Assembly (NCBI GenBank): GCA_009845425.1
Contig: VXZQ01000007.1
Location: 310,001-374,000, forward strand
Source of the DNA: Holophagales bacterium
Lineage (GTDB): Bacteria; Acidobacteriota; Thermoanaerobaculia; Multivoradales; Multivoraceae
Direction: 5' to 3'
Length of the DNA: 64,000 nt
Below, piece after piece: positions 1 to 10,763 of this stretch; within the stretch, counting starts at the first letter, position 1; the number at the start of each line of letters is the position of its first letter. The notes beneath the pieces were generated by a model, which searched no databases, was not told the DNA's origin, and saw nothing but the letters and a program-made list of their open reading frames with translations. The translations under genes and the position numbers were made by a program.

Positions 1-1
1 C

Positions 2-133
2 ACGATCGCGCCGGCCGAGCTGCCCGCGAACACCGCCTTTGGCGGCGATGGCAGCACGCTCTACATGACGGCGCGCTCCGGGCTCTACCGCGTCGCCACG
101 AGCACCCGGGGTCTCGTGTACCGGGGCGAGTGA
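2..133 (+). CDS. SMP-30/gluconolactonase-like protein, C-terminal end (partial)
   Basis: The window opens inside a gene. The 43 visible residues read N-T-A-F-G-G-D-G-S-T-L-Y-M-T-A followed by S-G-L-Y-R-V. This matches the last beta-propeller blade of SMP-30/gluconolactonase/LRE proteins, which hydrolyse lactones or act as propeller esterases. Only the final blade is present, so catalytic residues cannot be checked. The stop codon is 17 bp before a symporter gene on the same strand, so the two may be co-transcribed. Substrate unknown. Confidence 0.6.
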   Translation, partial: TIAPAELPANTAFGGDGSTLYMTARSGLYRVATSTRGLVYRGE

Positions 134-1811
134 TTCACTCCTAGGCCGGCATGGGCCTCGGCGGCAGCTTCGGCCTTGCCGACTGGCTGATTCTGCTGGC
201 GCTGTTCGCCGCCATCACGGTGATGGCGCGATCGCTGTCGCGGCGGCAGAGGACCGAGAGGGACTACTTCGGCGGCGCCCGGAACCTCCCCTGGTACGCG
301 GTGGCGGCCTCTCTGGTCGCGACCGAGATCAGCGCGGTCACCTACATCAGCCTGCCCTCGATCGTCCATCGGCCGGGCGGCGATCTGACCTACCTGCAGA
401 TCGGGTTGTTCGGCTACCTCGCCGCCCGTCTGCTGGTGGCGTGGTTGCTCGTTCCCGCCTACTACCGCTACGACGTGATGAGTCCCTACGACCTGATCGA
501 GCGGCGGCTGGGCACCGCGGGGGCCTCCGTGCGACGGACGGCGACCGGCATGTTCTGGCTGGGAGGCGTCCTGGCCCAGTCCGCCCGGGTCTATCTCTCC
601 GCGGTCGTGCTGGGCGTCCTGCTCCACCGGGAACTGGGATGGCTGGAACGGACGACGGGGGTGCCGCCCCACGTGGCGGCGGTGGCAGCGGTGGTCGTCA
701 TCGCCGTGGTCTGGACCTGGCTTGGCGGTATCGCCGCGGTGGTCTGGACCGACGTCGTCCTCTTCCTGCTGTTCGTGGCCGGCGTCGCGGTCAGCCTGGG
801 CGTCGTCGCGTGGGAACTCGAGGCGGGCATGGCGCCGGCGCTAACCGCCGCGTGGAGCCAAGGGAAGTTCACGTTGTTCGACCTGTCGGCGTCCCTCACC
901 GCGCCCTACACGCTCTGGGCCGCGCTGATCGGCGCCACGATCGGCGGCGTCGCTGCCTTCGGCACGGACCAGTTGATGGCGCAACGCCTCTTCTGCTGTC
1001 GCAGCGCGCGGGACGCTCAACTGGCGGTCGTGGCCAGCGGCGCGTCAGTGCTCGTCTCCCTCTCGTTCGCCTTCGTCGGGATCGGCTTGTGGGCCTACTA
1101 CGAGCAGGCGCCGCTTACAGGCGTGGCGGCCGAGATCGTGGCCGAGCAGCCCGACCGGATCTTCGCCGTCTTCGCGGTCGAGGCGGTGGCCGTCGGTCTG
1201 AAGGCGCTCGTCGTCGCCGGCGCGCTGGCGGCGGCGGTTTCCAGCCTGGACTCGATCCTCGCGGCGCTCGCGCAGACGACGTCCGCTCTCCTGCGTTCCC
1301 GCGCACGCCCGGGCAACGGCGTGCGCCTGCCGCGGCTGCTCGTGCTCGGCTGGGGTTTCGTGCTCGGACTGACCTCGCTCGCGATGGACACGGTGGCGGC
1401 ACGCTACGACGCGCTGCTCGACCTCGCGCTGGCGATGGCCGGATACACCGGAGGCGCGCTGCTTGCGGCGGTGGCGCTGGCGCTCGCTCCACTTGGCCGG
1501 GACGGGCGGGGCTTCCTCTGGTCCGGCCCGCTCTCGGCGCTCGCCGTGTTCGCCGCGGTCTGGCATCAGCCGGCGGCGGGTTGGGTCTGCCTGCTCGGCG
1601 TCATCGTGCTGCTCATCGTCTGGCTGCGCATGGACGGCCGCGGCCGCCTGGGCGCCAGCCTCTTCCTGGCCCTGGGTGGCGGCGGTGTGCTGGCTCTGTG
1701 GCGCTGGGCGGAGGGCCCCGGCGGAGAGGTCCTGGCCTGGCCGTGGTACGTGCCGCTGGGAGCTCTGGTGGCATGGGTGTGGGGGATGGGCTTGAGTGCT
1801 AGCGTCGAACG

Positions 1812-3464
<1,653 letters not shown>

Positions 3465-3477
3465 TGCGCTGCCGGCG

Positions 3478-4617
3478 CTAGGCCCTCATCGCGCGGAAGC
3501 ACTTGCGCAGCTCGTCGACGAAGACGTCCGGCACCTCGAAGGCGGCGAAGTGCCCGCCCTTGTCGAGCCGGTTCCAGTAGACGAGCTGCCGGTACCGGCG
3601 CTCAGCCCAGCGTCGGGAGGAGCGGAAGATCTCCTTGGGGAAGATGCTGCAGCCGACCGGGATCTCGACCGGATCGCCGCCACCCCTGCCGAAGCTCTCC
3701 CAGTAGAGCCGCCCGGAGGACGCGCCGCAGGCCGGCAGCCAGTACATCATCACGTTGTCGAGCAACTGGTCGCGTGTCAGCACGTTCTCCGGGTGGCCGT
3801 CGCAATCCATCCAGGACCAGAACTTCTCGATGATCCAGGCGGCCTGCCCGGCCGGTGAATCGACCAGGCCGTAGCCGAGGGTCTGCGGCCGGGTCGACTG
3901 CTGCTTGGAGTAGCCGGAATCCCAGTCCTGGTAGTGCTGGAGCCCGGCGAGTGCGTCCTTCTCGATGTCGGTCAGGTCGTCCATCGTGCTCCGGTCCACG
4001 CCCGAAGTGGGCATGTTCAGGTGGATGCCGTGGCAGTGCTCATGGTCCTGGATCGCGATCGCCGTGCTCACGGCCGCTCCCCAGTCGCCGCCCTGGGCGA
4101 AGTACCACTCGTAGCCGAGCCGCGACATGAGTTCGGCCCAGGTGTCGGCGATCTTCTCGACGCTCCAGCCGGCCTGGGTCGGTTTGTCCGAGAACCCGAA
4201 CCCCGGCAGGGCGGGAACGACCAGGTGAAAGGCGTCCTCCTCCGAGCCGCCGTGAGCGGTCGGATCGAGTAGCGGCTCGAGCACGTCCAGGAACTCGACG
4301 ATCGAGCCCGGCCAGCCGTGGGTCATCACCAGCGGCGCGGCCCCCCGGTGCTTCGAGCGCAGGTGGAGGAAGTGGATGCCCAGTCCGTCGATCTCGGTCC
4401 TGAACTGGTCGAGATCGTTCAGGCGGCTTTCCAGGCGACGCCAGTCGTAGGAGGATGCCCAGTACTCGCACACCTCCTTCGTGTAGGCGAGGGGAATGCC
4501 CTGGGTCCAGTCGTCGACCGTCTCGCGCTCGGGCCAGCGGGTGGCAGCCAGCCGGCGGCGAAGGTCCGTCAGTTCCTCTTCGTCGATCTCGATTTGGTAG
4601 GGCGTGATGTCGGTCAT
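3478..4617 (-). CDS. Epoxide hydrolase, EPHX1-like with EHN domain
   Basis: A 379-residue alpha/beta hydrolase of the microsomal epoxide hydrolase type. The first ~110 residues form the EHN domain, starting I-T-P-Y-Q-I-E-I-D-E-E-E-L. The oxyanion motif H-G-W-P-G-S is at 100-105, the nucleophile Asp178 in G-G-D-W-G and the catalytic His about 356 in K-G-G-H-F-A-A-F-E. No signal peptide, so probably cytoplasmic. These enzymes hydrate epoxides to vicinal diols or open related electrophiles. It is convergent with the amidase (13-bp gap). A second, exported epoxide hydrolase-like gene lies at 17130. Confidence 0.93.
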   Translation of the reverse strand: MTDITPYQIEIDEEELTDLRRRLAATRWPERETVDDWTQGIPLAYTKEVCEYWASSYDWRRLESRLNDLDQFRTEIDGLGIHFLHLRSKHRGAAPLVMTHGWPGSIVEFLDVLEPLLDPTAHGGSEEDAFHLVVPALPGFGFSDKPTQAGWSVEKIADTWAELMSRLGYEWYFAQGGDWGAAVSTAIAIQDHEHCHGIHLNMPTSGVDRSTMDDLTDIEKDALAGLQHYQDWDSGYSKQQSTRPQTLGYGLVDSPAGQAAWIIEKFWSWMDCDGHPENVLTRDQLLDNVMMYWLPACGASSGRLYWESFGRGGGDPVEIPVGCSIFPKEIFRSSRRWAERRYRQLVYWNRLDKGGHFAAFEVPDVFVDELRKCFRAMRA

Positions 4618-4649
4618 GCGCGGACGCTAGCACTAGCGTCGCGACCGCC

Positions 4650-5258
4650 CTAGAAGCCCAGGCGAACTCCGGCCGAGACGGTCTCGATGTCGCCGCCGAT
4701 CGACTCGAAGCGACCGACAAGACTGAGACGGCCAAGGAGCTGGAACTCTGCTCCCACGCCGTACACCAGGTCTTCCTCGTCCAGGTCGTCGAGGGTGACG
4801 TCGAAGTCGTCCAGCGCGTCCTCCAGATCGGCGCCCCACGACACGATGCCGACCTTCGCGAAGACGGAGATGCGGCCGGTGATCGCGTACTGGGGCACGA
4901 TGGCCACCGACAGGACGTTGATCTTGCCGCGGATCGGAATGTCGGAGCACGGCACGCCCTCCGCGCAGGGTCGGACCGCGCCGTCGACTTCCGACAGGTC
5001 GTGGTATGCGGCCTCCACGGCGAAGTTGTCGTTGAACTTGAAGCCGATTTCGTAGGCGCGGGAGTTGCCGTCGCCATCGAGGATCTGGTCGAGAGCGTCG
5101 TCGGCATTGACTTCGACATCCGTCCGGCCGAGGTGGAAGCCGACGTAGAACTCGCGCTCGGCGGCTGCCGGAGACGCGGTCAGCAACATCACGAGCGCGA
5201 GCGCACCGGTCGTCGCCGCGGGCAGGAAACGGGGCATCGAAGAACGGCGTTCCATCAT
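4650..5258 (-). CDS. Small OmpA-like outer-membrane beta-barrel protein
   Basis: A 202-residue secreted protein. A signal peptide spans about residues 1-33, ending A-S-P-A-A-A-E. The rest alternates short amphipathic strands, begins E-F-Y-V-G-F-H-L-G and ends in S-A-G-V-R-L-G-F with a terminal Phe, typical of 8-stranded OmpA/OmpW-like barrels. The start at 5258 is chosen because GGGAGG lies 5 bp upstream; the open frame extends further but without a signal. Two cysteines may form a loop disulfide. Function unknown, possibly an adhesion or structural porin-like protein. Confidence 0.8.
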   Translation of the reverse strand: MMERRSSMPRFLPAATTGALALVMLLTASPAAAEREFYVGFHLGRTDVEVNADDALDQILDGDGNSRAYEIGFKFNDNFAVEAAYHDLSEVDGAVRPCAEGVPCSDIPIRGKINVLSVAIVPQYAITGRISVFAKVGIVSWGADLEDALDDFDVTLDDLDEEDLVYGVGAEFQLLGRLSLVGRFESIGGDIETVSAGVRLGF

Positions 5259-5382
5259 CGTGGCCTCCCGGAAAGACGACACAGGAAGTCGTAGGCCAAA
5301 GCATACAGGAATGGCTATAGATGTTTTTGTCAGGGTCCGGCGCGCTCCTCGGCCGGATGGAATGGAGTAGCGTCGGCGGCCG

Positions 5383-6084
5383 ATGAGCGATCCTGTGTGC
5401 TTGATTTCCGGCGTCGGCCCCGGCACCGGGACGGCGCTCGCCCGGCGGTTCGCCTCCGGCGGTTACCGGGTGGCCATGCTGGCTCGCAACGAAGACCGAC
5501 TGCGCGCCCTGGAGTCCGAGATCGAGTGTTCGCGTGCCTACGTCTGCGACGTCTCGGACTCCGAGGCCGTGCGCGGGACAGTCGCCAACGTACGTGGCGA
5601 TCTCGGCGCGCCGACGGTGCTCGTACACAACGCCGTAGGCGGCGCCTTCGGCGACTTCCTGGAGATCGAGCCCGAGCAGTTGCGCGCGAACTTCGAGGTC
5701 AACGTGATGGGGCTTCTTTACCTTGCCCGCGCGCTGGCGCCGGCGATGATCGAGGCCGGGCGGGGGGCGATCATGGTCACAGGGAACACCGCCGCGCGCC
5801 GCGGCGTACCGCGTTTCGCCGGCTTCGCGCCGACCAAGGCGGGACAGCGCATCCTGGCGGAGTCGATGGCGCGAAGCCTGGGACCTCAGGGCGTTCACGT
5901 CGCGTACTTCGTGATCGACGCGGTGATCGACCTGGAGTGGACGCGGCGGCGGATGCCCGACCAGCCCGACGACTTCTTCATCAAGCCGGAAGCGATCGCG
6001 GAGAACGTCTGGTATGTGGCCCACCAGGATCCGTCTGCGTGGAGCTTCGAGGTCGAACTCAGGCCCTACGGCGAGCACTGGTAG
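5383..6084 (+). CDS. SDR-family oxidoreductase with Phe at the catalytic Tyr position
   Basis: A 233-residue short-chain dehydrogenase/reductase. The cofactor loop S-G-V-G-P-G-T-G lies at residues 9-16, and the N-N-A-G equivalent reads H-N-A-V-G near 82-86. At the active site the usual Y-x-x-x-K is replaced by F-A-P-T-K, so Phe148 stands where the catalytic Tyr should be, while Lys152 is kept. A subgroup of bacterial SDRs has this F-A-P-x-K pattern, so it looks like a family trait rather than decay. Activity as a classical reductase is doubtful. It precedes the MBL-fold lipoprotein by 42 bp. Confidence 0.85.
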   Translation: MSDPVCLISGVGPGTGTALARRFASGGYRVAMLARNEDRLRALESEIECSRAYVCDVSDSEAVRGTVANVRGDLGAPTVLVHNAVGGAFGDFLEIEPEQLRANFEVNVMGLLYLARALAPAMIEAGRGAIMVTGNTAARRGVPRFAGFAPTKAGQRILAESMARSLGPQGVHVAYFVIDAVIDLEWTRRRMPDQPDDFFIKPEAIAENVWYVAHQDPSAWSFEVELRPYGEHW

Positions 6085-6126
6085 CGGTCGGTTCCGTCGG
6101 ACCGGCGTGGTAACTTGGATCGGCAT

Positions 6127-7065
6127 ATGAGACGTTCCCTCCTGTCTCTCCTGAGCGCACTCCTGATCGCTCTGGGCGCCGCGGCCTGCGGCGGCGAGAG
6201 CACGACGCCGGCGCCGGACGAGGCTCCGGAAGCCGACGTCGCGGTCTCCGCGGACGGTGAAGACGACGGCTGGAGACTCCGGAACGACCCCGTGGCGCAG
6301 CGGGTCGAGCCGTTCCAGATCTTCGACAACCTCTACTACGTCGGCATCGAGTGGGTGTCGTCCTATCTGCTGGTGACGACGGACGGCCTGATCCTGATCG
6401 GTTCGCTCTACGGCGACTTCATCGACAACGCGATCGACGGCATCCGCGCCGTGGGATTCGATCCTTCGGATCTGAAGTACGTCCTGGTGACCCACGGCCA
6501 CTTCGACCATGTCGGCGGCGCGGCGAGGTTCCAGGAGGCCTACGGCGCACGGGTCGGCATGACCGAAGCAGACTGGGAGCTGGCTGAACAGCCGCCGAGC
6601 GACCCCCGCTACGAGATCGACGTTCCGGTGCACGACATGGTGATCGCGGATGGCGACACCCTGCAGTTGGGCGATACGGAGGTCCGCTTCTACGTAACCC
6701 CCGGCCATACCGAGGGGGTCCTTTCGATGGAGTTCCCGGTGCGGGACGGCGGGGAGGAGCACCGCGCGTTCGTCTTTGGCGGCGTGGGCCTCAACTTCGA
6801 GGGAGTCCACCGGACGAACCTCTACCTGGACAGCGTGGCCCGGATCCGGAGACTCGCCGGCGAGGAGGGGAATCCGATCGAGGTCAACATCACGAACCAC
6901 GCCGGGATGGGCAGGGTCTTCGAGCGCGCGGAGCAGTTGGCGGCGCGTGGTTCCTCGGATCCCCATCCCTTCGTCGATCCGCAGGGTTTTGTCGACTGGC
7001 TGGCGGAGCTGCAGCGAAACGCCGAGCACAAGCTGACCGTTGAACGCGAGCTGGCCGGCGAGTAG
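6127..7065 (+). CDS. MBL-fold metallo-hydrolase lipoprotein, subclass B3-like
   Basis: A 312-residue metallo-beta-lactamase-fold protein. The signal ends in a lipobox, G-A-A-A-C (Cys21), so it is probably a periplasm-facing lipoprotein. Metal ligands appear as H123-x-H125-x-D127-H128 in T-H-G-H-F-D-H-V-G-G, His194 in T-P-G-H-T-E-G and His258 in T-N-H-A-G-M. This spacing resembles subclass B3 beta-lactamases and related lactonases, but function cannot be fixed by motif alone. The start is ATG 6127; a TTG 12 bp upstream is in frame but adds nothing to the signal. The DUF4202 gene follows directly. Confidence 0.88.
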   Translation: MRRSLLSLLSALLIALGAAACGGESTTPAPDEAPEADVAVSADGEDDGWRLRNDPVAQRVEPFQIFDNLYYVGIEWVSSYLLVTTDGLILIGSLYGDFIDNAIDGIRAVGFDPSDLKYVLVTHGHFDHVGGAARFQEAYGARVGMTEADWELAEQPPSDPRYEIDVPVHDMVIADGDTLQLGDTEVRFYVTPGHTEGVLSMEFPVRDGGEEHRAFVFGGVGLNFEGVHRTNLYLDSVARIRRLAGEEGNPIEVNITNHAGMGRVFERAEQLAARGSSDPHPFVDPQGFVDWLAELQRNAEHKLTVERELAGE

Positions 7066-7083
7066 GTGAAGAGCTTCGAGTTG

Positions 7084-7680
7084 ATGCCGCGTTTCGAGAA
7101 CGCGGTGGCGGGGTTCGATCTGTTTCACCGGGAGGACCCGGCGACGGCGACGGTGGATGGCGAACAGGTGCCTCGGGAGCTGGCCTACTCGCGCCGGATG
7201 GCGGCCTGGGTCGAGCGTCTCGATCCCGACGCTGGTGAGATCCTGCTGCTCGCGGCCCACTGCCAGCACCTGCGCCGCTTCAGCCTGCCGCGGACGGACT
7301 ATCCCGATGGACGCAAGGGCTATCTCGCCTGGCGGCGCGCGGCCGCGCTGGAACATGCCAGGCTTGCGGGCGCCGTGCTGCGCGATGCGGGCTACCGCCG
7401 GGAGCAGATGGAACGGGTCCAGAACCTCGTGCTAAAGCGCGCGGGCCGGAGTGCGGCCGCGGAGATGCAGACCCTGGAGGACGCGGCCTGTCTGGTGTTC
7501 CTGGAGCACGACCTGGAGGCCCTGGCGGGCCGTTTGGGACCGGACAAGACGGTGGAAGTGCTCGCCAGGACCTGGCCCAAGATGTCGGCCGCAGGCCGCG
7601 AGGCCGCGGCGGCGCTGAAACTGAAGCCGGAACTGCGGGCGCTCGTCGACCGCGCACTGGGTGCGCCGGCGACTCCCTAG
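7084..7680 (+). CDS. DUF4202 family protein
   Basis: A 198-residue alpha-helical cytosolic protein of the DUF4202 family. Recognisable blocks are P-R-E-L-A-Y-S-R-R-M, A-A-H-C-Q-H-L-R-R-F, Y-P-D-G-R-K-G-Y-L-x-W-R and T-L-E-D-A-A-C-L-V-F-L-E. The conserved His and acidic residues suggest a metal-binding helical bundle, but no reaction is known. ATG 7084 (M-P-R-F-E-N-A) matches the usual family start; GTG 7066, abutting the upstream stop, is the alternative. Family members often sit near sulfite/nitrite reductase genes, as here. Its stop overlaps the convergent 195-aa gene through CTAG at 7677-7680. Confidence 0.85.
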   Translation: MPRFENAVAGFDLFHREDPATATVDGEQVPRELAYSRRMAAWVERLDPDAGEILLLAAHCQHLRRFSLPRTDYPDGRKGYLAWRRAAALEHARLAGAVLRDAGYRREQMERVQNLVLKRAGRSAAAEMQTLEDAACLVFLEHDLEALAGRLGPDKTVEVLARTWPKMSAAGREAAAALKLKPELRALVDRALGAPATP

Positions 7681-8264
7681 CCGGTCCTGAGGGTCAGCCG
7701 CTCGCGCGGCTCCCCTATCCGCTTCACTTCGACCGGCGCGTCGCCATCGCGGACGCCCGCTTCGGCCAGCGCCCGTTGGAAGGCGCCGGCGAGCGTCACG
7801 GCCGTCGCCTCGTCGGAGGGAAACAGCCGGTCGTTGACCCTCAACTCGAGCCGGTGGCGGTCGAAGGCGACCCGGCCGCTCAGGTTGGGCTCGGCTTCGA
7901 TCAGGTCGCAGGCGCGGAAGGCGCACTCGAGCAGCGACCTGAGCCGGTCGTCGAGGCTGCCGATTCCCTCGAGCGCCGCCCCGGATTCGTGGCGTCGGCT
8001 GTAGAGCAGGCCAGGCTCGCCCCGGCTGAGGTCGTAGGCGTAGATCGCGTCGTGGCCCACGAGCAGCACACCCGGTCCCTCGTGGACGTGGCTGTAGTCG
8101 GCGACGTCGATCAGGAGCTCCGGCAGCACGCGCTCGGTGATCCAGCGGTGGAAGACCGGAATGAACTCCTCTGCCACCACTTCCGCGGCGTCGGCCGCCA
8201 GCACCTTCAGGTCGAACTTGACCAGGGTGTCGAGGTCGGAGACCTGGGCGCTCTCCATGTCCAT
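7677..8264 (-). CDS. Conserved hypothetical protein coupled to the nitrite/sulfite reductase
   Basis: A 195-residue soluble acidic protein of no family I can name. It contains D-V-A-D-Y-S-H-V-H-E-G-P-G-V-L-L-V-G-H-D and looks alpha/beta, with no signal or membrane segment. Its ATG at 8264 overlaps the stop of the upstream reductase gene (TGATG), so translation is probably coupled. The context points to an accessory role in siroheme-enzyme maturation, electron delivery or regulation, but this is inference from position only. No cysteine pair or classical cofactor motif is visible. Confidence 0.75.
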   Translation of the reverse strand: MDMESAQVSDLDTLVKFDLKVLAADAAEVVAEEFIPVFHRWITERVLPELLIDVADYSHVHEGPGVLLVGHDAIYAYDLSRGEPGLLYSRRHESGAALEGIGSLDDRLRSLLECAFRACDLIEAEPNLSGRVAFDRHRLELRVNDRLFPSDEATAVTLAGAFQRALAEAGVRDGDAPVEVKRIGEPRERLTLRTG

Positions 8265-10564
8265 CAAGCCACTCTCGCGGCCTGGAGCTCGGAGATCCGC
8301 TGGTTGCAGGCGTGGGCCGCCTCGATGAACAACTGGGCCTCCTCGATCCGGCGGTGTGCCTCCTCGCCGGAGTCGGTCTCTGCGTCGCCGTGGATACGGA
8401 ACAGGTAGTTCGCGAACTTCGCACCGGCGTACGGGTCGAAGAAGAGCTCCGTGTCGTAGAACCGGGTGCGGAACTCGCCGACGATCTCCTCCGGAGCCGT
8501 GCCGATGTCGATGTTCTCTGTCGTGATCAGCGCGCGCGCAGCCTGGAGCATCGCCGCGTATGCCTTCTCCGCGGCGGTTTCGGCGGCGCCCCGGTCGAGT
8601 TCGAGCAGACCCTGGAAGACCTCGCGCTCGGCGGCGGAGAGACCGAACTCGACCGCCGTGACGACCTCGCCGGCGCACTCACCGACGCCGAGGTCGCCGA
8701 TCGTGTACTCGCGCGGGTCGCCCCAGTCGGAGTAGAGAGTGCGATCCTCGAGGTACGTGGGCAGCTTCGTCAGGTCGTCGAGCAGTTGCCGGATGCGGGC
8801 CTTGCCGACCCGGGCGATGAAGTTCTGGAAGCTCTCACCCTTCTCCCGCTCGGTCACGAACAGACCGGCGATCCGTTCGACCGCCTCGGGAATGCGCTTG
8901 GCCGGCACGGCGACCACGGCGAGACCGTAGGAACCCGCGTTCTCGGTCCACTGGCCGCCGAGGATGACCTGGAAGTGGGGGATGGTGCGGCCGTCGCTCT
9001 TGCGGCTGACGCCGTAGAAACCAATGTCAGCGACGTGGTGCTGGCCGCAGGAGTTGAAGCAGCCCGAGACCTTGATCCGGAGGTCCTTCACCGCCTCGTC
9101 GGCAAGCACGCCGGTGGTCTTGATGGAGGTGGCGATGCGCTTGCGGAGTTCGCCGGCGAGGCCGCGTGACGCCGAGATCCCCAGCTTGCACGTGTCGGTG
9201 CCGGGGCAGGCGGTGACGTCGACGAGGGAGGAGGCGCCGGGCTCGCCCAGGCCCTGTTCCCACAGTTCGGCGTAGAGCGCTGGCAGGTCCGCCTCGCTGA
9301 TGTTGCGGAGCAGGATGTTCTGTTCGACGGTGTTCCGCACGTGGCCGCCGTTGTACCGCCGGGTCGTGTCGGCCAGCGCCCGCAACTGGGTCGAGGTCAG
9401 GTCGCCGAGAGGCAGGTTGATCGCCACCGCGACGTAGCCGGGCTGGCGTTGCCGCTGGACGTTCGATCCCAGCCATTCGGCGAAGCCGTCGGGGCGCTCG
9501 CCGGCCTCCAGCGTTGCCGCCGGTCGAGTCGGCGCCTCGTCCGTGACCGAGAGGTCTCCCAGGTACGCGCTCCAGCGATCGTCGGGAGGCAGGATCGCCA
9601 GTTCTTCGTCGACCAGGCGGGTGAACTCCTCGATGCCCAACTTGGCCACGAGGAACTTGACCCGTGCCCGTGCCCGGTTCCGTTTCTCGCCGAGCCGCCC
9701 GAAGACGCGGCAGACGGCCTGCGCCAGGGGCAGGAGTTCGTCCTCGCGCACGAACTCTCGCAGGACCTTGGCCTGGTGCGGCACCGCGCCGAGGCCGCCC
9801 CCTACGTAGACCTTGAAGCCGCGTTCGGTACCGCTGCTCGTGCCGTTGCCGGTCGGGCGGACCTGGGCTACCGCCCCGAGGTCGTGCATGTTGGCGAGTC
9901 CGCAGGCGTGCTGTGCACAGCCGGAGAAGGCGATCTTGAACTTGCGGCCGAAGTCCTGGGCGTCCTTGTGCCCGAGCAGGAAGTGGGTCAGCGCGTGGGC
10001 GTACGGCGAGACGTCGAACGGTTCGTCGCGGCAGACGCCGGCCATCGGGCAGGCCGTCACGTTGCGCACCGAGTTGCCGCACGCTTCCTGGGTCGTGATG
10101 CCGGCGGCGGCCAGACGCCGCATGATGTCCGGGGTGTCGTCGATGTGGATGAAGTGGAGCTGGATGTCCTGGCGGGTCGTGACGTGGGCGATGCCGTCCG
10201 AGTACTCCTCGGCGAGGTCCGCGAGGACCTCCATCTGCTCCCCATTCATGGCGCCGAACGGAATCTTGATCCGCAGCATCCCGGGGGCGTCCCATACCGT
10301 GTTCGGCCCCTTCGTCAGGTCGCCGCAGGGGTACTCGAGGGCTCGGCTCGCCGTGCCGTCGTGGCGCTGGCCGTTGTCGTAGCGCTGGCCGTAGACGCCG
10401 CGTCGCAGGCGGGTCTCGGCGAAGACCTTGTCGTCGATCTTGCCCTGGCGCTTCTGCGCGATCTGGGTCTCGAAGATGTCGATCTCTTCGTCGAGGTGAG
10501 GCGGGACGCGGCCCTCGAGGCGCTGCTTCCAGGTCGCGGTGGAGTCCACGGTTAGTTGGCTCAT
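8264..10564 (-). CDS. Siroheme [4Fe-4S] nitrite/sulfite reductase with helical C-terminal extension
   Basis: A 766-residue cytosolic siroheme enzyme with two ferredoxin-like/siroheme half repeats. The second half has the canonical 4Fe-4S/siroheme cysteines: C453 and C459 in T-A-C-P-G-T-D-T-C, and C502 and C506 in S-G-C-F-N-S-C-G. The first half has a parallel set, C172/C178 (A-C-P-M-A-G-V-C) and C216/C221 (S-G-C-A-Q-H-A-C). Residues ~640-766 form an extra all-helical domain that resembles HEPN-type bundles. Six-electron reduction of sulfite or nitrite is expected; which one cannot be decided from motifs. The DUF4202 and 195-aa genes are neighbours, and an operator-like palindrome lies upstream. 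Confidence 0.92.
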   Translation of the reverse strand: MSQLTVDSTATWKQRLEGRVPPHLDEEIDIFETQIAQKRQGKIDDKVFAETRLRRGVYGQRYDNGQRHDGTASRALEYPCGDLTKGPNTVWDAPGMLRIKIPFGAMNGEQMEVLADLAEEYSDGIAHVTTRQDIQLHFIHIDDTPDIMRRLAAAGITTQEACGNSVRNVTACPMAGVCRDEPFDVSPYAHALTHFLLGHKDAQDFGRKFKIAFSGCAQHACGLANMHDLGAVAQVRPTGNGTSSGTERGFKVYVGGGLGAVPHQAKVLREFVREDELLPLAQAVCRVFGRLGEKRNRARARVKFLVAKLGIEEFTRLVDEELAILPPDDRWSAYLGDLSVTDEAPTRPAATLEAGERPDGFAEWLGSNVQRQRQPGYVAVAINLPLGDLTSTQLRALADTTRRYNGGHVRNTVEQNILLRNISEADLPALYAELWEQGLGEPGASSLVDVTACPGTDTCKLGISASRGLAGELRKRIATSIKTTGVLADEAVKDLRIKVSGCFNSCGQHHVADIGFYGVSRKSDGRTIPHFQVILGGQWTENAGSYGLAVVAVPAKRIPEAVERIAGLFVTEREKGESFQNFIARVGKARIRQLLDDLTKLPTYLEDRTLYSDWGDPREYTIGDLGVGECAGEVVTAVEFGLSAAEREVFQGLLELDRGAAETAAEKAYAAMLQAARALITTENIDIGTAPEEIVGEFRTRFYDTELFFDPYAGAKFANYLFRIHGDAETDSGEEAHRRIEEAQLFIEAAHACNQRISELQAARVA

Positions 10565-10640
10565 CGATCGGTTCTCGCTTGCTCTTCAGGGGATCGACCG
10601 TCCGCTCCAGAGTGCGAGGTGGGCGGTGGCCATCGTATTC

Positions 10641-10657
10641 GTGACCAAAGTGGTCAC
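10641..10657 (-). promoter_or_regulatory. Operator-like palindrome upstream of the nitrite/sulfite reductase
   Basis: GTGACCAAAGTGGTCAC is a perfect 6-bp inverted repeat with a 5-bp spacer. Further GGTCA half-sites occur nearby at TTGGTCATC (from 10659) and TTGGTCACG. On the minus strand the palindrome sits 77 bp before the reductase start codon and downstream of a weak -10-like TAGAAT. This position suits a repressor or activator of sulfite/nitrite assimilation. The regulator is unknown. Confidence 0.45.
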
Positions 10658-10763
10658 ATTGGTCATCATTCTACGCTTTTCCGCGTCCAACGTTGCAACC
10701 GCGTTGGTCACGGAGAGAGGACGGCGACCCCTGCTGACCGAGCCGCCGGGCCCTTCCGGTCGG

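Noticed and set aside
4633-7356. Long minus-strand open frame (907 aa) across the beta-barrel, SDR and MBL genes
   Set aside because: Low-complexity Arg/Gly/His composition, no domain; the overlapping genes on both strands have recognisable families.
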